Source: an uncultured Paenibacillaceae bacterium
GTDB taxonomy: Bacteria; Bacillota; Bacilli; Paenibacillales; DA-C8
DNA length: 45,478 bases
Assembly (NCBI GenBank): GCA_937957685.1
Contig: CALGAO010000137.1
Coordinates: 1-45,478, forward strand
Direction: 5' to 3'
Shown: piece by piece, positions 15,843 through 24,563 of the stretch
Numbering within the stretch: position 1 is the stretch's first letter
Layout: each line of letters starts with the position of its first letter
Made by a program: the position numbers and the translations under genes
The notes under the pieces: generated by a model
Databases searched by the model: none
Told to the model about the DNA's origin: nothing
Seen by the model: only the letters and a program-made list of their open reading frames with translations

Positions 15843-16384
15843 GTACTCCCATCCTTCTCCGTTATAGTGCAACATCGGAAAATGTCACATCTTGTTGCCC
15901 CATGCCTATCATATCATTACTTGCTTGACGATTGCATCAAGGGCATGAAAACTTTCATCGCATGTTCATAATTTCACATAAACTTCCCTCACGGAAGCCT
16001 TTCATGAACGCTTTGGTTGAATCAGTTGAAACTTTTCCTCGTATGGCACCAATCGCATCCACGTTCCCTTACAGCAGGAAGGCTGAACGCAGCATGTTGC
16101 TCCGTTTCTTATCCGGCCATCAAGGCGAACTGAAACACAGCCTGATGAAAACTATTTTTGCTTATTATGGGTCCAACGCCAGGGCATCATGTAACGGAAA
16201 GCAGACGAAAATTGGGTATAGGCGGTCTGTCACGTTCCCTGCGCCCCTTCAGCGTGCCCGGCGCTGAACCAGACAAGGGCGTGCAGCTTGAGCAGCTGAC
16301 ACACCCTTGAATGCTCCGTTATCCACATCTTATGTCAGACCGATCACCATGTGTCGAACCGTTCATCATATGAGGAACCGATCG
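15843..16384. other. 540-bp gap with a cre-like dyad
   Basis: No gene is supported here. ATGAAA and TTTCAT (15945-15958) form a 14-base dyad resembling a catabolite-responsive element with one mismatch in the central CG; it lies about 100 bases upstream of the dehydrogenase. CTTCC/GGAAG flanks at 15981-15995 form a small hairpin. Plus-strand open frames of up to about 110 codons have no family signature and no convincing ribosome binding site. Confidence 0.4.
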
Positions 16385-16391
16385 TCATGCG
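16335..16391. repeat. Three imperfect 19-bp direct repeats
   Basis: Copies start at 16335, 16354 and 16373, with consensus close to CCGATCATCATGTG at the core. They lie across and just past the 3' end of the FtsH-like gene (stop at 16385). Their role is unknown. Confidence 0.55.
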
Positions 16392-17881
16392 CTTGTCTTC
16401 TCCTGAATGCCGTGCAGCATCTCGCGGAATCTCTCGCCGGACATGATCTCCTCGCGCATCAGGATGCCAAGGGAAGCCTTGAAGACCTCGCGGTACGGCT
16501 CCAGCGTCTCCCTTGTCCGTTCGGTCAGCTGCTCCAGGATCTCCTGATTGACCTTCATCCAGTCCTCCTTGCCCACCATATCGCGGTGCACGATGCCCAG
16601 CGAGGTCAAACCGCAGTCGATCATCGTCTGCACGTCGCCCATCGCCTGTTCGAAGTCATTGCGCGAACCGGTGCTGCGTCCGCCGTAGAACATTTCCTCG
16701 GCGACGGATCCGGCGAGCGCGATCATGATCCGCTCCTCGAGGAACCCGCGCGTGTACAGATATTGTTCCTTCTGCGGGTTGTGGCGCACATAGCCGAGCG
16801 CTCCGCCGCGCGGCCGCAGGCTGACCTGGGAGACGGAATTCGGACGGACAAGCTCCGCCATGATCGCATGGCCAAGCTCATGCAGCGCGACCCGCTCCTT
16901 CTCTTCGCGCGCCGCTTCCCGGTCCGTCTGTTCACCCATCAGTACCTTGTCAATCGCCAGCGACAGATGCTCCTGCCTGATCTGCTCACAGCCGTCACGC
17001 ATCGCATAGATCGCCGCCTCATTCATCACGCTCTCCAGCATCGCGCCGGAGAAGCCAAAGGTCTCTTCGGCGATCTTCGTGAGGTCCACATCCTCATGCA
17101 GCGGCTTGTTCGCCGCATGAATGTTCAGGATATGCAGCCTGCCTTTCTTGTCAGGCAGATCCACCTGGATATGCCGGTCGAATCTTCCCGGCCTCAGAAG
17201 AGCGGGATCGAGGATCTCCTTGCGGTTCGTGGCCGCGATGATCATGATGCGGGGCCCTGTACCCGTGTGGATGCCATCCATCTCGGTCAGCAGCTGGTTC
17301 AGCGTCTGGTCGTACTCCTTGTGCTGACCGCCATCCCGCTTGCCGCCGATGACATCGATCTCGTCGATGAACACGATCGCGCTGTCCTTGCCCTCCTTCT
17401 GGGCACGAACGCGCGCTTCCTTGAACAGATCGCGGATGCGGCTGGCGCCGACACCCACATACATCTCCACGAACTCGCTGCCGGATGCGGCAACGAACAC
17501 CGAGTCGGTATAGCGGGCTGCCGCCTTGGCGAGCAGCGTCTTGCCCGTTCCCGGAGGGCCGGTGAGCAGGATGCCCTTCAGCGGTCGAATCCCCATCTTC
17601 ATGATCTCTTCATGCTTGATGAGGAAGTCCATCGCCTCGATGATCTCCTGCTTCGCGCGGTCCTGCCCGCCGATGTCGTCGAAGGTCAGATCCGTCTTCA
17701 CCGTTGGCCGCTTCTTCTCGCTGCCGGGGCCGACGCCGCCGCGCGTGCGGATCATGTAGAACAGCATCGTGCCGATCGTCCCGGCGAAGAGGATCGGGAT
17801 CACGTTGACGCCGATGTAGACGAGGAAGATCAGCACAACCGGGATCGCTCCGATCAGAAGCTCCTTGCCGTATCTGCTCAT
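16385..17881 (-). CDS. Short FtsH-like membrane AAA protease
   Basis: An ATP-dependent zinc metalloprotease of the FtsH family, 498 residues. Residues 8-45 are hydrophobic and could span the membrane twice with almost no outside loop, so the usual FtsH extracytoplasmic domain of about 70 residues is missing. The AAA domain has GPPGTGKT (108-115), FIDEID (171-176) and the second region of homology ATNRKEILDPALLRPGRFD. The protease domain has HELGH (334-338) and a likely third zinc ligand D409. It therefore looks catalytically competent. ATG 17881 overlaps the stop of the upstream gene (ATGA). A second, house-keeping FtsH is probably encoded elsewhere. Confidence 0.85.
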   Translation of the reverse strand: MSRYGKELLIGAIPVVLIFLVYIGVNVIPILFAGTIGTMLFYMIRTRGGVGPGSEKKRPTVKTDLTFDDIGGQDRAKQEIIEAMDFLIKHEEIMKMGIRPLKGILLTGPPGTGKTLLAKAAARYTDSVFVAASGSEFVEMYVGVGASRIRDLFKEARVRAQKEGKDSAIVFIDEIDVIGGKRDGGQHKEYDQTLNQLLTEMDGIHTGTGPRIMIIAATNRKEILDPALLRPGRFDRHIQVDLPDKKGRLHILNIHAANKPLHEDVDLTKIAEETFGFSGAMLESVMNEAAIYAMRDGCEQIRQEHLSLAIDKVLMGEQTDREAAREEKERVALHELGHAIMAELVRPNSVSQVSLRPRGGALGYVRHNPQKEQYLYTRGFLEERIMIALAGSVAEEMFYGGRSTGSRNDFEQAMGDVQTMIDCGLTSLGIVHRDMVGKEDWMKVNQEILEQLTERTRETLEPYREVFKASLGILMREEIMSGERFREMLHGIQEKTSA

Positions 17882-18402
17882 GCGCTCCACGCCCCTAACG
17901 TTGGGGGCATACGTTCGAGCAGAACGAACTTCGTATGTGCTCCTTCGGTGATGCGCACGTATACGTAAGCATCGTCAATCGTGGTGTCGATCGTCATGCC
18001 TTCCCGCTTGTGGCTCTCCAGCAGCCCCGGTATCTCTCCGTACCGCCTGTTTTCCATCGCTTCTGCGATCTCGAACAAGACGCCCGACCACCACGTGTCC
18101 AACTCCTCACTGGAATTGTCCTCGATCGTGATGTCGAGCGTTTTGTTGCCGACCACACGCTGGGCGTCGCGACGAAGCGAATCGACGATCGCGCCGATAT
18201 TGGCTTCCCCGCTCAACTTCAGCTGAACCGTTATTCGTTCCCCCCGAATGTCCACCTTCGCATCCTCCACACCGGGGAAATCTTTCGCTATCTCGATAAC
18301 CGGCTCTTTCATAGCCAGACTGTTATAAATAAACCAACCGCCAAACAATACAAGTGACGTGACAGCAATACTGATCAAGACTGGCGTGAGACGCAATTTC
18401 AT
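17878..18402 (-). CDS. Membrane-anchored protein of unknown function, partner of the FtsH-like gene
   Basis: I do not recognise this protein. From ATG 18402 it has 174 residues: a short basic start, one transmembrane segment (about residues 5-26, LTPVLISIAVTSLVLFGGWFIYNSL) and a soluble domain of about 140 residues that is probably outside the cell. A GTG two codons earlier is equally possible, since GGGGG lies six bases before it. The open frame extends further upstream, but that part is the AT-rich operator-like region. Its stop overlaps the start of the FtsH-like protease, so the two are co-expressed; it may be an adaptor, regulator or substrate, which is inference from position only. Confidence 0.75.
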   Translation of the reverse strand: MKLRLTPVLISIAVTSLVLFGGWFIYNSLAMKEPVIEIAKDFPGVEDAKVDIRGERITVQLKLSGEANIGAIVDSLRRDAQRVVGNKTLDITIEDNSSEELDTWWSGVLFEIAEAMENRRYGEIPGLLESHKREGMTIDTTIDDAYVYVRITEGAHTKFVLLERMPPTLGAWSA

Positions 18403-18430
18403 CGTCACAGACAGCCCCCTTTCTATCACT

Positions 18431-18473
18431 GATATACCTGAGTATATATCATTCGTATATATCAAAGTATATC
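18431..18473. promoter_or_regulatory. Cluster of GTATATATC half-sites upstream of the FtsH-like operon
   Basis: GTATATATC occurs at 18442-18450 and 18455-18463, a shorter GTATATC at 18467-18473, and the inverse GATATAC at 18431-18437. Direct copies are 12-13 bases apart. The block lies 30-70 bases before the start of the membrane-protein gene and overlaps TATACT sequences that could serve as -10 boxes. It looks like a multi-site operator. Confidence 0.55.
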
Positions 18474-18511
18474 ATAAACTTGTATCGTTTGACGGATGTA
18501 ATGTGTGGAAG

Positions 18512-19042
18512 TCACTTGCCCAGGCGCAGCGTCTCGATCCATCGACCATCTTCAAACCGGATGTAGTCATAGTAGGAGATGTCGCCATCAGGTCCCTTCA
18601 CCTTGTAATAGATCTCATAGCACAGCTCCTGTCTCCAGACGGCCGGAGTGGTGCGGATGATCGTGATGTCGGGATATCGCTCCCGCACGATGCGCTCCGC
18701 TTCCTCCCTGGAGATGCCGTCGCGGCTGTCCCTGACGATCGTCTCCTCCTCCGAGACCCAGGCGTATCTGCCCGCGCCTGTCTCGTCAACACCGTAGATG
18801 ACGAACCAGACGCTCTCCCCGTTGAACGAATCCACCTCCAGAACATCGACCAGCTGCGCGGCATAGACCGCTTCCTTCACGGCCATGCTCCGCTCATCCC
18901 AGAACGCATCGTGAATGGACACATACCAGCGAATCAGGAGGAAGACCACCAGCAGGAAGGCCGTAACCGACGCGATGATCGTCAGCCTGACCTTCTTGCG
19001 ATGATGCTCCTCCCGCCATTCCTCCAGTCGGCTCCTAACCAT
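18512..19042 (-). CDS. TseB/YpmB-like membrane-anchored protein (DUF5590)
   Basis: A 176-residue protein with one N-terminal transmembrane segment (about residues 18-40, VRLTIIASVTAFLLVVFLLI) and an outside domain of about 135 residues resembling B. subtilis YpmB/TseB, which modulates the cell-wall synthase PBP2A. Recognisable features are the AVKEAVYAAQLVDV and SREEAERIVRERYPDI helices and a C-terminal YYDYIRFEDGRWIETL. Its start overlaps the stop of the MtaD gene by eight bases. In B. subtilis ypmB lies close to dinG, as here. Family assignment is by pattern, not by search. Confidence 0.7.
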   Translation of the reverse strand: MVRSRLEEWREEHHRKKVRLTIIASVTAFLLVVFLLIRWYVSIHDAFWDERSMAVKEAVYAAQLVDVLEVDSFNGESVWFVIYGVDETGAGRYAWVSEEETIVRDSRDGISREEAERIVRERYPDITIIRTTPAVWRQELCYEIYYKVKGPDGDISYYDYIRFEDGRWIETLRLGK

Positions 19043-20324
19043 CTAACCGGGCAAAGCAACGCTTCGCCTCATACAGGATGCGCTCTTCATCCAATGTGGT
19101 GCATGTTCCATCTTTAAGGAGTCTTCTTCCGTCCACCCATACATCGGTGACGTCCTGCTGGGATGCGGAATAGACGAGATGCGACACCAGATCGGTGTGC
19201 GGTACCAGATGCGGCCGGTCGATATCGACGGCGATGATGTCGGCCTTGTAACCAGGACGCAGCATGCCCACATCGTCGAGCCAGATGGAGATGGCGCCGT
19301 CGATGGTCCCCATCTTGAGCGCGGTCAGCGCCGGCACAACGGTCGGATCATACGTAACTCCCTTCTGCAGCAGGGCTGCGAGGCGGATCTCCTCGAACAT
19401 ATCGAGGTTGTTGTTGCTCGACGAGCTGTCCGTTCCGAGCGAAACTTTCACCCCTGCCTTCAGCATATCCGCCACGCGTGCGATGCCGCTCGCCAGCTTC
19501 AGGTTGCTGCCCGGATTGTGCGAGACGCGCACATCATATTGCGCCAGGATCTGAATCTCCTCGTCGGTCAGATGCACCGCATGCGCCAGCAGACACGGCC
19601 TGTCGAACACGCCCAGCCTGCGCAGATGCTCAACCGGACGCACGCCATAATCGCGCACGTTCTGCTCGACTTCCGTCATCGTCTCTGACATATGCGTATG
19701 TATCGGCACATTCAGATCGATCGACGCCTGAACGAAGCCCTCGAGCAGTTTCGGAGGACATGTATATGGAGCATGCGGCGACAGCATCGTGGTGATGCGA
19801 CCGTTCGCCTTGCCATGCCAATCCTTGCAGAACTTGACGCCTCTGGCCAACTTCCTGGCCTGCAGTTCCTCGGAGCAGAGGCCGATGACGCCCAGCGCCA
19901 GCACGCCGCGGATACCCGATTCCTCCACCGTTTCCGCGATCGTCTCGATGTGGTCGTACATGTCCACGTAGGTCGTCGTACCGCCCTTCAGCATCTCCAC
20001 GATCGACAGCAGGGCGCCAGCACGGATATCCTCCTCTGTATACTTCGCTTCTGTCGGCCAGATATGATCCTGCAGCCATTCCTGCAGCGCAAGATCGTCG
20101 GCATACCCGCGCATCAGCGACATCGGGCTGTGTCCATGGGTATTGACAAGGCCCGGCATGATCAGTTTCCCCTTCAGGCTAACGGTCTCATCCGCCTCCC
20201 AGCCTTCAGGCGCCTGGCCGCCAACCTGGATGATCCGGTCATTCTCGATCAGCAGATCTCCCTGCACATACAGCTGCTCTTCATCCATCGTCAGGATAAG
20301 AGCGTCCTTGATCAATGTTTTCAT
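19035..20324 (-). CDS. mtaD: 5-methylthioadenosine/S-adenosylhomocysteine deaminase (MtaD family)
   Basis: An amidohydrolase-superfamily metal enzyme of the MtaD/SsnA type, expected to deaminate 5'-methylthioadenosine or S-adenosylhomocysteine; related members act on other adenosine derivatives or on guanine. The metal motif is LVNTHGHSPMSLMRGYADDLALQEWL split over residues 57-90, followed by HTHMSETMTEVE, LAHAVHLTDEEI and the LGTDSSSSNNNLDMFEEIR block with its catalytic aspartate. I chose ATG 20324 (429 residues) because GGGAG lies nine bases upstream. It starts shortly after rex. MTA is also the entry compound for the salvage genes at 3.6-12 kb. Confidence 0.82.
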   Translation of the reverse strand: MKTLIKDALILTMDEEQLYVQGDLLIENDRIIQVGGQAPEGWEADETVSLKGKLIMPGLVNTHGHSPMSLMRGYADDLALQEWLQDHIWPTEAKYTEEDIRAGALLSIVEMLKGGTTTYVDMYDHIETIAETVEESGIRGVLALGVIGLCSEELQARKLARGVKFCKDWHGKANGRITTMLSPHAPYTCPPKLLEGFVQASIDLNVPIHTHMSETMTEVEQNVRDYGVRPVEHLRRLGVFDRPCLLAHAVHLTDEEIQILAQYDVRVSHNPGSNLKLASGIARVADMLKAGVKVSLGTDSSSSNNNLDMFEEIRLAALLQKGVTYDPTVVPALTALKMGTIDGAISIWLDDVGMLRPGYKADIIAVDIDRPHLVPHTDLVSHLVYSASQQDVTDVWVDGRRLLKDGTCTTLDEERILYEAKRCFARLDG

Positions 20325-20345
20325 CAGCTTCATCTCCCTTGGTCT

Positions 20346-20966
20346 CTATTCCAGATAATAGGCCAGACTCAACAGATCGCTTGTAAAGTCGGCATAATGC
20401 ACGCGAATGTGCTCCGGCACCTTGATGATCACCGGAGCGAAGTTCAGGATCGCCTCGATGCCTGCTTTCACCAGCTGCTCCGCAACATTCTGCGCTTCCG
20501 ATGCGGGCACGGTGATGATCCCGACACGGATCCTCTCCTGCCTGACGATCTCCTCCAGCTTGCTGAGCGGCTCCACAGTCAGATGATTGATCGCCTGCCC
20601 GATCTTGCCCGGCGAATTGTCAAAGACCGCTCTGATCTTCATGTTATCCTTCTGATACATATTATAATTGCACAGCGCTCTGCCCAGATTCCCCGCGCCG
20701 ACCAGGGCTACATTGATCTGCTGGTCGATCTTCAGGATCTGCCGGATCTTCTCGATCAGGTAAGAGACGTCATAACCGATTCCCTTCTTGCCGAATTCGC
20801 CGAAGTAGGCGAGATCCTTGCGGATCTGCGCGGGATTCAGGTCAAGTCTGGCGCCAAGCTCCTGTGAGGATACGGTCTGCACATTCTTGAGGCTCAGTTC
20901 ATTCAGGTAACGCAGATAGATCGGCAAGCGACGGACGACGGATTCGGATATTTTAGGCGTCTTCAC
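20346..20966 (-). CDS. rex: Redox-sensing transcriptional repressor Rex
   Basis: An NAD(H)-sensing repressor of fermentation and respiration genes. It has 206 residues, with an N-terminal winged helix (VVRRLPIYLRYLNEL and VSSQELGARLDLNPAQIRKDLAYFGEFGKKGIGYDV, about residues 10-66) and a Rossmann domain with VALVGAGNLGRALCNY (about 86-101). It lies between dinG and mtaD on the same strand. Likely targets in other Bacillota include lactate, alcohol and cytochrome genes. I found no clear Rex operator (TTGTGA-N6-TCACAA) in this window, so no link to ackA or qcrABC can be claimed. Confidence 0.95.
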   Translation of the reverse strand: MKTPKISESVVRRLPIYLRYLNELSLKNVQTVSSQELGARLDLNPAQIRKDLAYFGEFGKKGIGYDVSYLIEKIRQILKIDQQINVALVGAGNLGRALCNYNMYQKDNMKIRAVFDNSPGKIGQAINHLTVEPLSKLEEIVRQERIRVGIITVPASEAQNVAEQLVKAGIEAILNFAPVIIKVPEHIRVHYADFTSDLLSLAYYLE

Positions 20967-20999
20967 CTTGCTATTCTTCCCTTCACATCAAGAATATGT

Positions 21000-23840
21000 T
21001 CAACCCAGCCACTCACGAATACGTCTCCCCATCGATGCGGTCAGGGCGTTTTCCATGCGCGGTTTGGGAAGCGACCTGAGGAAATGTTTCCCATACTGGG
21101 TATCGATGACTCGCGTATCGTACACTACGACGATGCCCTTGTCGTTCACCGTACGAACCAATCTGCCAAAACCTTGCTTAAATTGGATGACAGCCTGCGG
21201 CACAGAATATTTCATGAACGGATTCATGCCGAGGCTTTTCAGATATTCGCTCTTCGCCTCGATATACGGATGATTCGGAGGCTGGAATGGCAACCTCACA
21301 ATCGCCAGGACGCTGAGCGCATCACCGGGGATATCCACCCCTTCCCAGAAGCTGGAGGTTCCGAGCAGCACGCAGTTCGGCGTCTCCTGGAACATGCGCA
21401 CCAGCTTGCTGCGATTGCTGCTCTCGATGCCCTGGCCAAGCACCTGGATATGGTGCGGAGAGAGGCGATTTTTCAGCTCGCCGTGCACCTGCCGCAGCAT
21501 CTTGTAGGACGTGAACAGCACCAGCATGCGCCCTCCCGTGACCAGCGCGATCTCCGCCAGGGAAGAGGTGAGCATCTCCAGGAAGCGGTTGTCCGCGTAG
21601 GAGCCGCGAATCGTCGGGAAATCGCGCGGCACCAGGACGAGCGCCTGTTCCTCATAACGGAATGGCGAAGGCAGTTGCACGGTCTTCAGCTGTCCCCGCT
21701 CCTGCGCTTCCGCAAGGCCCAGCTGTTCCACCGCATACTCGAAGGTCTGGTTGACGGACAGCGTCGCGGAAGTGAGGACGACGCTCTCCTTCTGCGAGAA
21801 GAACTGCTCCCAGAGGAGCTTGCTGACGTCGATCGGCACGCTCAGGAAGGACAGCGACCGATGCTTGTAGTAGCTGTTCGCCTCCACCCAATAGACATAA
21901 TTCGCATCATCGAGACGCATCAGGAAACGCAGGTCATCCCTGACCCGCGTGAGGTTCGCAACTCCCCCCGCCATGTCGGTAATCGCGCTCTGCATGTCCA
22001 GTCCGCTTGCCGCATCCTTGAGCTCCGCCAGCACCTTGTCGAGCGTCCGGCAGATCTCGCCGAGCCGCATGTAGATGTTGTCCTCCAGGACAACGGCGTC
22101 GCTCCAGTTCTTCGGCAGCTTATCTTTCTGCAGCCTCAGGACATAGCCACTGTCTCCCGATGCCGAGCCGGCGGATTGCTCGGCGCTCTCATACAGGAGT
22201 CCGGTGAGACGCTCCCAATCTTCCTTCACTTCATGAAAGATGGGCACTAGCTCCTCCAGCTTCTCTGCCCATGCCGGCGCTTCCTCGTGCGGATGGGTTC
22301 TGAGGGTGTGGATCAGAGCCGGCAGCTGGCCGTTCTTCGCATCCTTGACCAGCCAGGTCAGCGGATTCAGGAAGGAGTAATAGCCAAGCTCCACGCCCAT
22401 GTGCTTGCTGGCCGTCTGTTCGAAGTGATGGGCCTCATCGATCACGAGCAGATCGTATGGCGGGATGATTCGGTTCTCCGCCCGCACATCCGTCAGCAGC
22501 ATCGAATGGTTCGTGATCACGATGTCCGCTTCGCCCGCTGCATGGCGGGAACGATGGTAGAAGCATTTCCTGAACCAGGGGCAGGCCCGGTTCAGGCAGG
22601 AATGCGTGTCGCTCTCGACGCTTCGCCAGAAATCCTTGCCCCGGCTGGACAGCTGCAGCTCCTCGTCATCCCCGTGCTCGGTATCGCCCAGCCAGACCAG
22701 CATCTGCGCAGCGGCGATCAGCTGGTCGCGGCTGTCATAATCGCGCCCGTTCAGCCTTTGCTCGAACTTGCGCAGGCACAGGTAATGGTTGCGCCCCTTT
22801 AGCACCGCGGCCTTGAACGGATACGGAGAGATCTGCTGCAGCAGAGGCAGATCCCGTCTGCGCAGCTGCTCCTGCAGATTGATTGTATGCGTGCTGACGA
22901 CCACGCGCCGATCCTCCGTCAGGCTCGTGTACAGGGCAGGCAACAGATAGGCCAGCGACTTGCCGGTACCCGTGCCGGCTTCGATCAGCAGATGCCTGCC
23001 TTGGCGGAAAGCCTCGTATACCTCGAAGATCATCGTCTCCTGCTCGGCGCGTTCCTCATAGTGCTCGAATGAGGTTCGCAGCGCTTCCTTCGCCTGCTCA
23101 TAAAAGGCGGAGAAGGACAGCTCGACGAGCTCATCCGGGTAGTCCTCTTCTTCCTCCTGGCTGTCTGCCCAGTCGCCGACCTTCAGGTGGATCCGGCGGA
23201 AATAGCTGCGCTGATCCATCTCGAGCGCCTGCGTCATCTCCCGCCGGAAACGGATCTGCTCGAACAGCCACCTCAGATCGCCGGCATCATGCCGCGCTTC
23301 GAGGAGAGCGGTGATCCGCTGTATGGTGAGCAGCGGCAGGCTGTCCAGCTTCCTCAGACAGAGCAGGAACAGCTCGGCGGTGGCAACCGCATCGCACTCG
23401 GCATGGTGCGGCCTGTCCAGCTTCACGCCCAGCTCGTTGCAAGCCATGCCGAGCCGCATGCTGCCCAGTTGGGGGTAGCAGATGCGGAGCAGATCCATCG
23501 TATCCAGCACGCGCCCGGCATATGCTGCGTGGCCCGACTGAATGAGAGACCGCTGGAGAAAATCCAGATCGAAGTTCACATTGTGGCCGACCAGCACCCG
23601 ATCCTCAAGCAGCGGCAGGAGCTCGAGCGCCACCTGCTCCAGGCGCGGCGCTCCATTCACCATCTCCTGGGTGATGCCGGTCATCTGCACGATAAATTCC
23701 GGAATCTCCTTCTCCGTGTAGACATATGTCGAATAAGTCCCGCTGATCGCTCCGTCGTCGATCAGCGCCAGACCAAACTGGATAACCTCGTCATCCCCTC
23801 GGTTGCCAGTTGTCTCAACATCCAAAACCGCAAATCTCAT
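21000..23840 (-). CDS. dinG: DinG-family helicase with N-terminal 3'-5' exonuclease domain
   Basis: A 946-residue protein. Residues 1-165 are a DEDDh exonuclease (D7, E9, D91, H145, D150). Residues 250-940 are an XPD/DinG superfamily 2 helicase with Walker A EAGTGTGKS (287-295) and DEAH (468-471). Four cysteines, C355, C415, C420 and C426, have the C-x4-C-x5-C spacing of the iron-sulfur cluster of E. coli DinG, so a cluster is probably bound. ATG 23840 is preferred over the longer frame because GGAG lies eight bases upstream and the protein then starts with the exonuclease motif. The role is in DNA repair and restart. Confidence 0.93.
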   Translation of the reverse strand: MRFAVLDVETTGNRGDDEVIQFGLALIDDGAISGTYSTYVYTEKEIPEFIVQMTGITQEMVNGAPRLEQVALELLPLLEDRVLVGHNVNFDLDFLQRSLIQSGHAAYAGRVLDTMDLLRICYPQLGSMRLGMACNELGVKLDRPHHAECDAVATAELFLLCLRKLDSLPLLTIQRITALLEARHDAGDLRWLFEQIRFRREMTQALEMDQRSYFRRIHLKVGDWADSQEEEEDYPDELVELSFSAFYEQAKEALRTSFEHYEERAEQETMIFEVYEAFRQGRHLLIEAGTGTGKSLAYLLPALYTSLTEDRRVVVSTHTINLQEQLRRRDLPLLQQISPYPFKAAVLKGRNHYLCLRKFEQRLNGRDYDSRDQLIAAAQMLVWLGDTEHGDDEELQLSSRGKDFWRSVESDTHSCLNRACPWFRKCFYHRSRHAAGEADIVITNHSMLLTDVRAENRIIPPYDLLVIDEAHHFEQTASKHMGVELGYYSFLNPLTWLVKDAKNGQLPALIHTLRTHPHEEAPAWAEKLEELVPIFHEVKEDWERLTGLLYESAEQSAGSASGDSGYVLRLQKDKLPKNWSDAVVLEDNIYMRLGEICRTLDKVLAELKDAASGLDMQSAITDMAGGVANLTRVRDDLRFLMRLDDANYVYWVEANSYYKHRSLSFLSVPIDVSKLLWEQFFSQKESVVLTSATLSVNQTFEYAVEQLGLAEAQERGQLKTVQLPSPFRYEEQALVLVPRDFPTIRGSYADNRFLEMLTSSLAEIALVTGGRMLVLFTSYKMLRQVHGELKNRLSPHHIQVLGQGIESSNRSKLVRMFQETPNCVLLGTSSFWEGVDIPGDALSVLAIVRLPFQPPNHPYIEAKSEYLKSLGMNPFMKYSVPQAVIQFKQGFGRLVRTVNDKGIVVVYDTRVIDTQYGKHFLRSLPKPRMENALTASMGRRIREWLG

Positions 23841-23863
23841 CCCATGTTCTCCATTCGTTATCC

Positions 23864-24481
23864 TCACAGGACGGCCAGGCCGAACTGCAGGGCTTCGTGA
23901 TCCTTGCCGCAGAGCTCCAGGTTCAGGCAAGGATCCTGATAGGTCGGATCATAATCGATCGCCTTCCTGAAATATTCGCACGCTTGCTCGCAATTTCCTT
24001 TCTTGGCCTGGATGCAGCCAAGCGCATTGTAGGAAATCGACAGGAATTTCCTGTTCTCGGTAAGCGGGATGATCAGATGAAAATGCCTGCTCGCTTCATC
24101 CAGGTCGCCCTTCTGCAGATACCCCATGGCAAGATACAGCCGGGCGATCAGGAAGTCGCCGTACTGTCTGACCAGCTTCTCAAACTCCGCGATCGCTTGC
24201 TCGAACATCAATAATTTATAATACCCCTGACCGCGGCGGAAAGTTTCGCTTCTCAGGCCATGGTGCGTCCATTCCACGGCGGGTTCCGCATCGCAGTGCC
24301 TGAAGATCATCGCCATCTTCTCCTCGAACAGCATCCACTGTTCGATACAATTATCGCTCATTGCCTTCAGTGCTTGCAATTGCTCTTCCAGTTCCAGCTT
24401 GCGGGTGCCTGTTGATGACGGATATTCCTTCATGATCTGGTCAAGCGCCTCATGCATGCAATCAAATAATGGCTTAAACAT
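23864..24481 (-). CDS. TPR-repeat protein
   Basis: A 205-residue protein from ATG 24481, which has GGGG ten bases upstream. Residues 80-190 contain tandem tetratricopeptide-like helices (GYYKLLMFEQAIAEFEKL, ARLYLAMGYLQKGDLDEASRHF, ISYNALGCIQAKKGNCEQACEYFRKAIDYDP). The N terminus is a helical region without known motifs. TPR proteins mediate protein-protein contacts; the partner is unknown. It lies between panD and dinG, where B. subtilis has no such gene, so it is a lineage-specific insertion in the conserved order. Confidence 0.8.
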   Translation of the reverse strand: MFKPLFDCMHEALDQIMKEYPSSTGTRKLELEEQLQALKAMSDNCIEQWMLFEEKMAMIFRHCDAEPAVEWTHHGLRSETFRRGQGYYKLLMFEQAIAEFEKLVRQYGDFLIARLYLAMGYLQKGDLDEASRHFHLIIPLTENRKFLSISYNALGCIQAKKGNCEQACEYFRKAIDYDPTYQDPCLNLELCGKDHEALQFGLAVL

Positions 24482-24563
24482 AATGCCGCATCCCCGCCTT
24501 TTTTCCCTCATTGTGCGTCGCTTGTGGGGTTTTCATTCTAGCGGTTCATGGCACATTTCACAT

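Noticed and set aside
15932..16267. Plus-strand frame of 111 codons in the gap before the dehydrogenase
   Set aside because: No ribosome site, no recognisable domain and an irregular composition. I cannot exclude a small gene but cannot support one.
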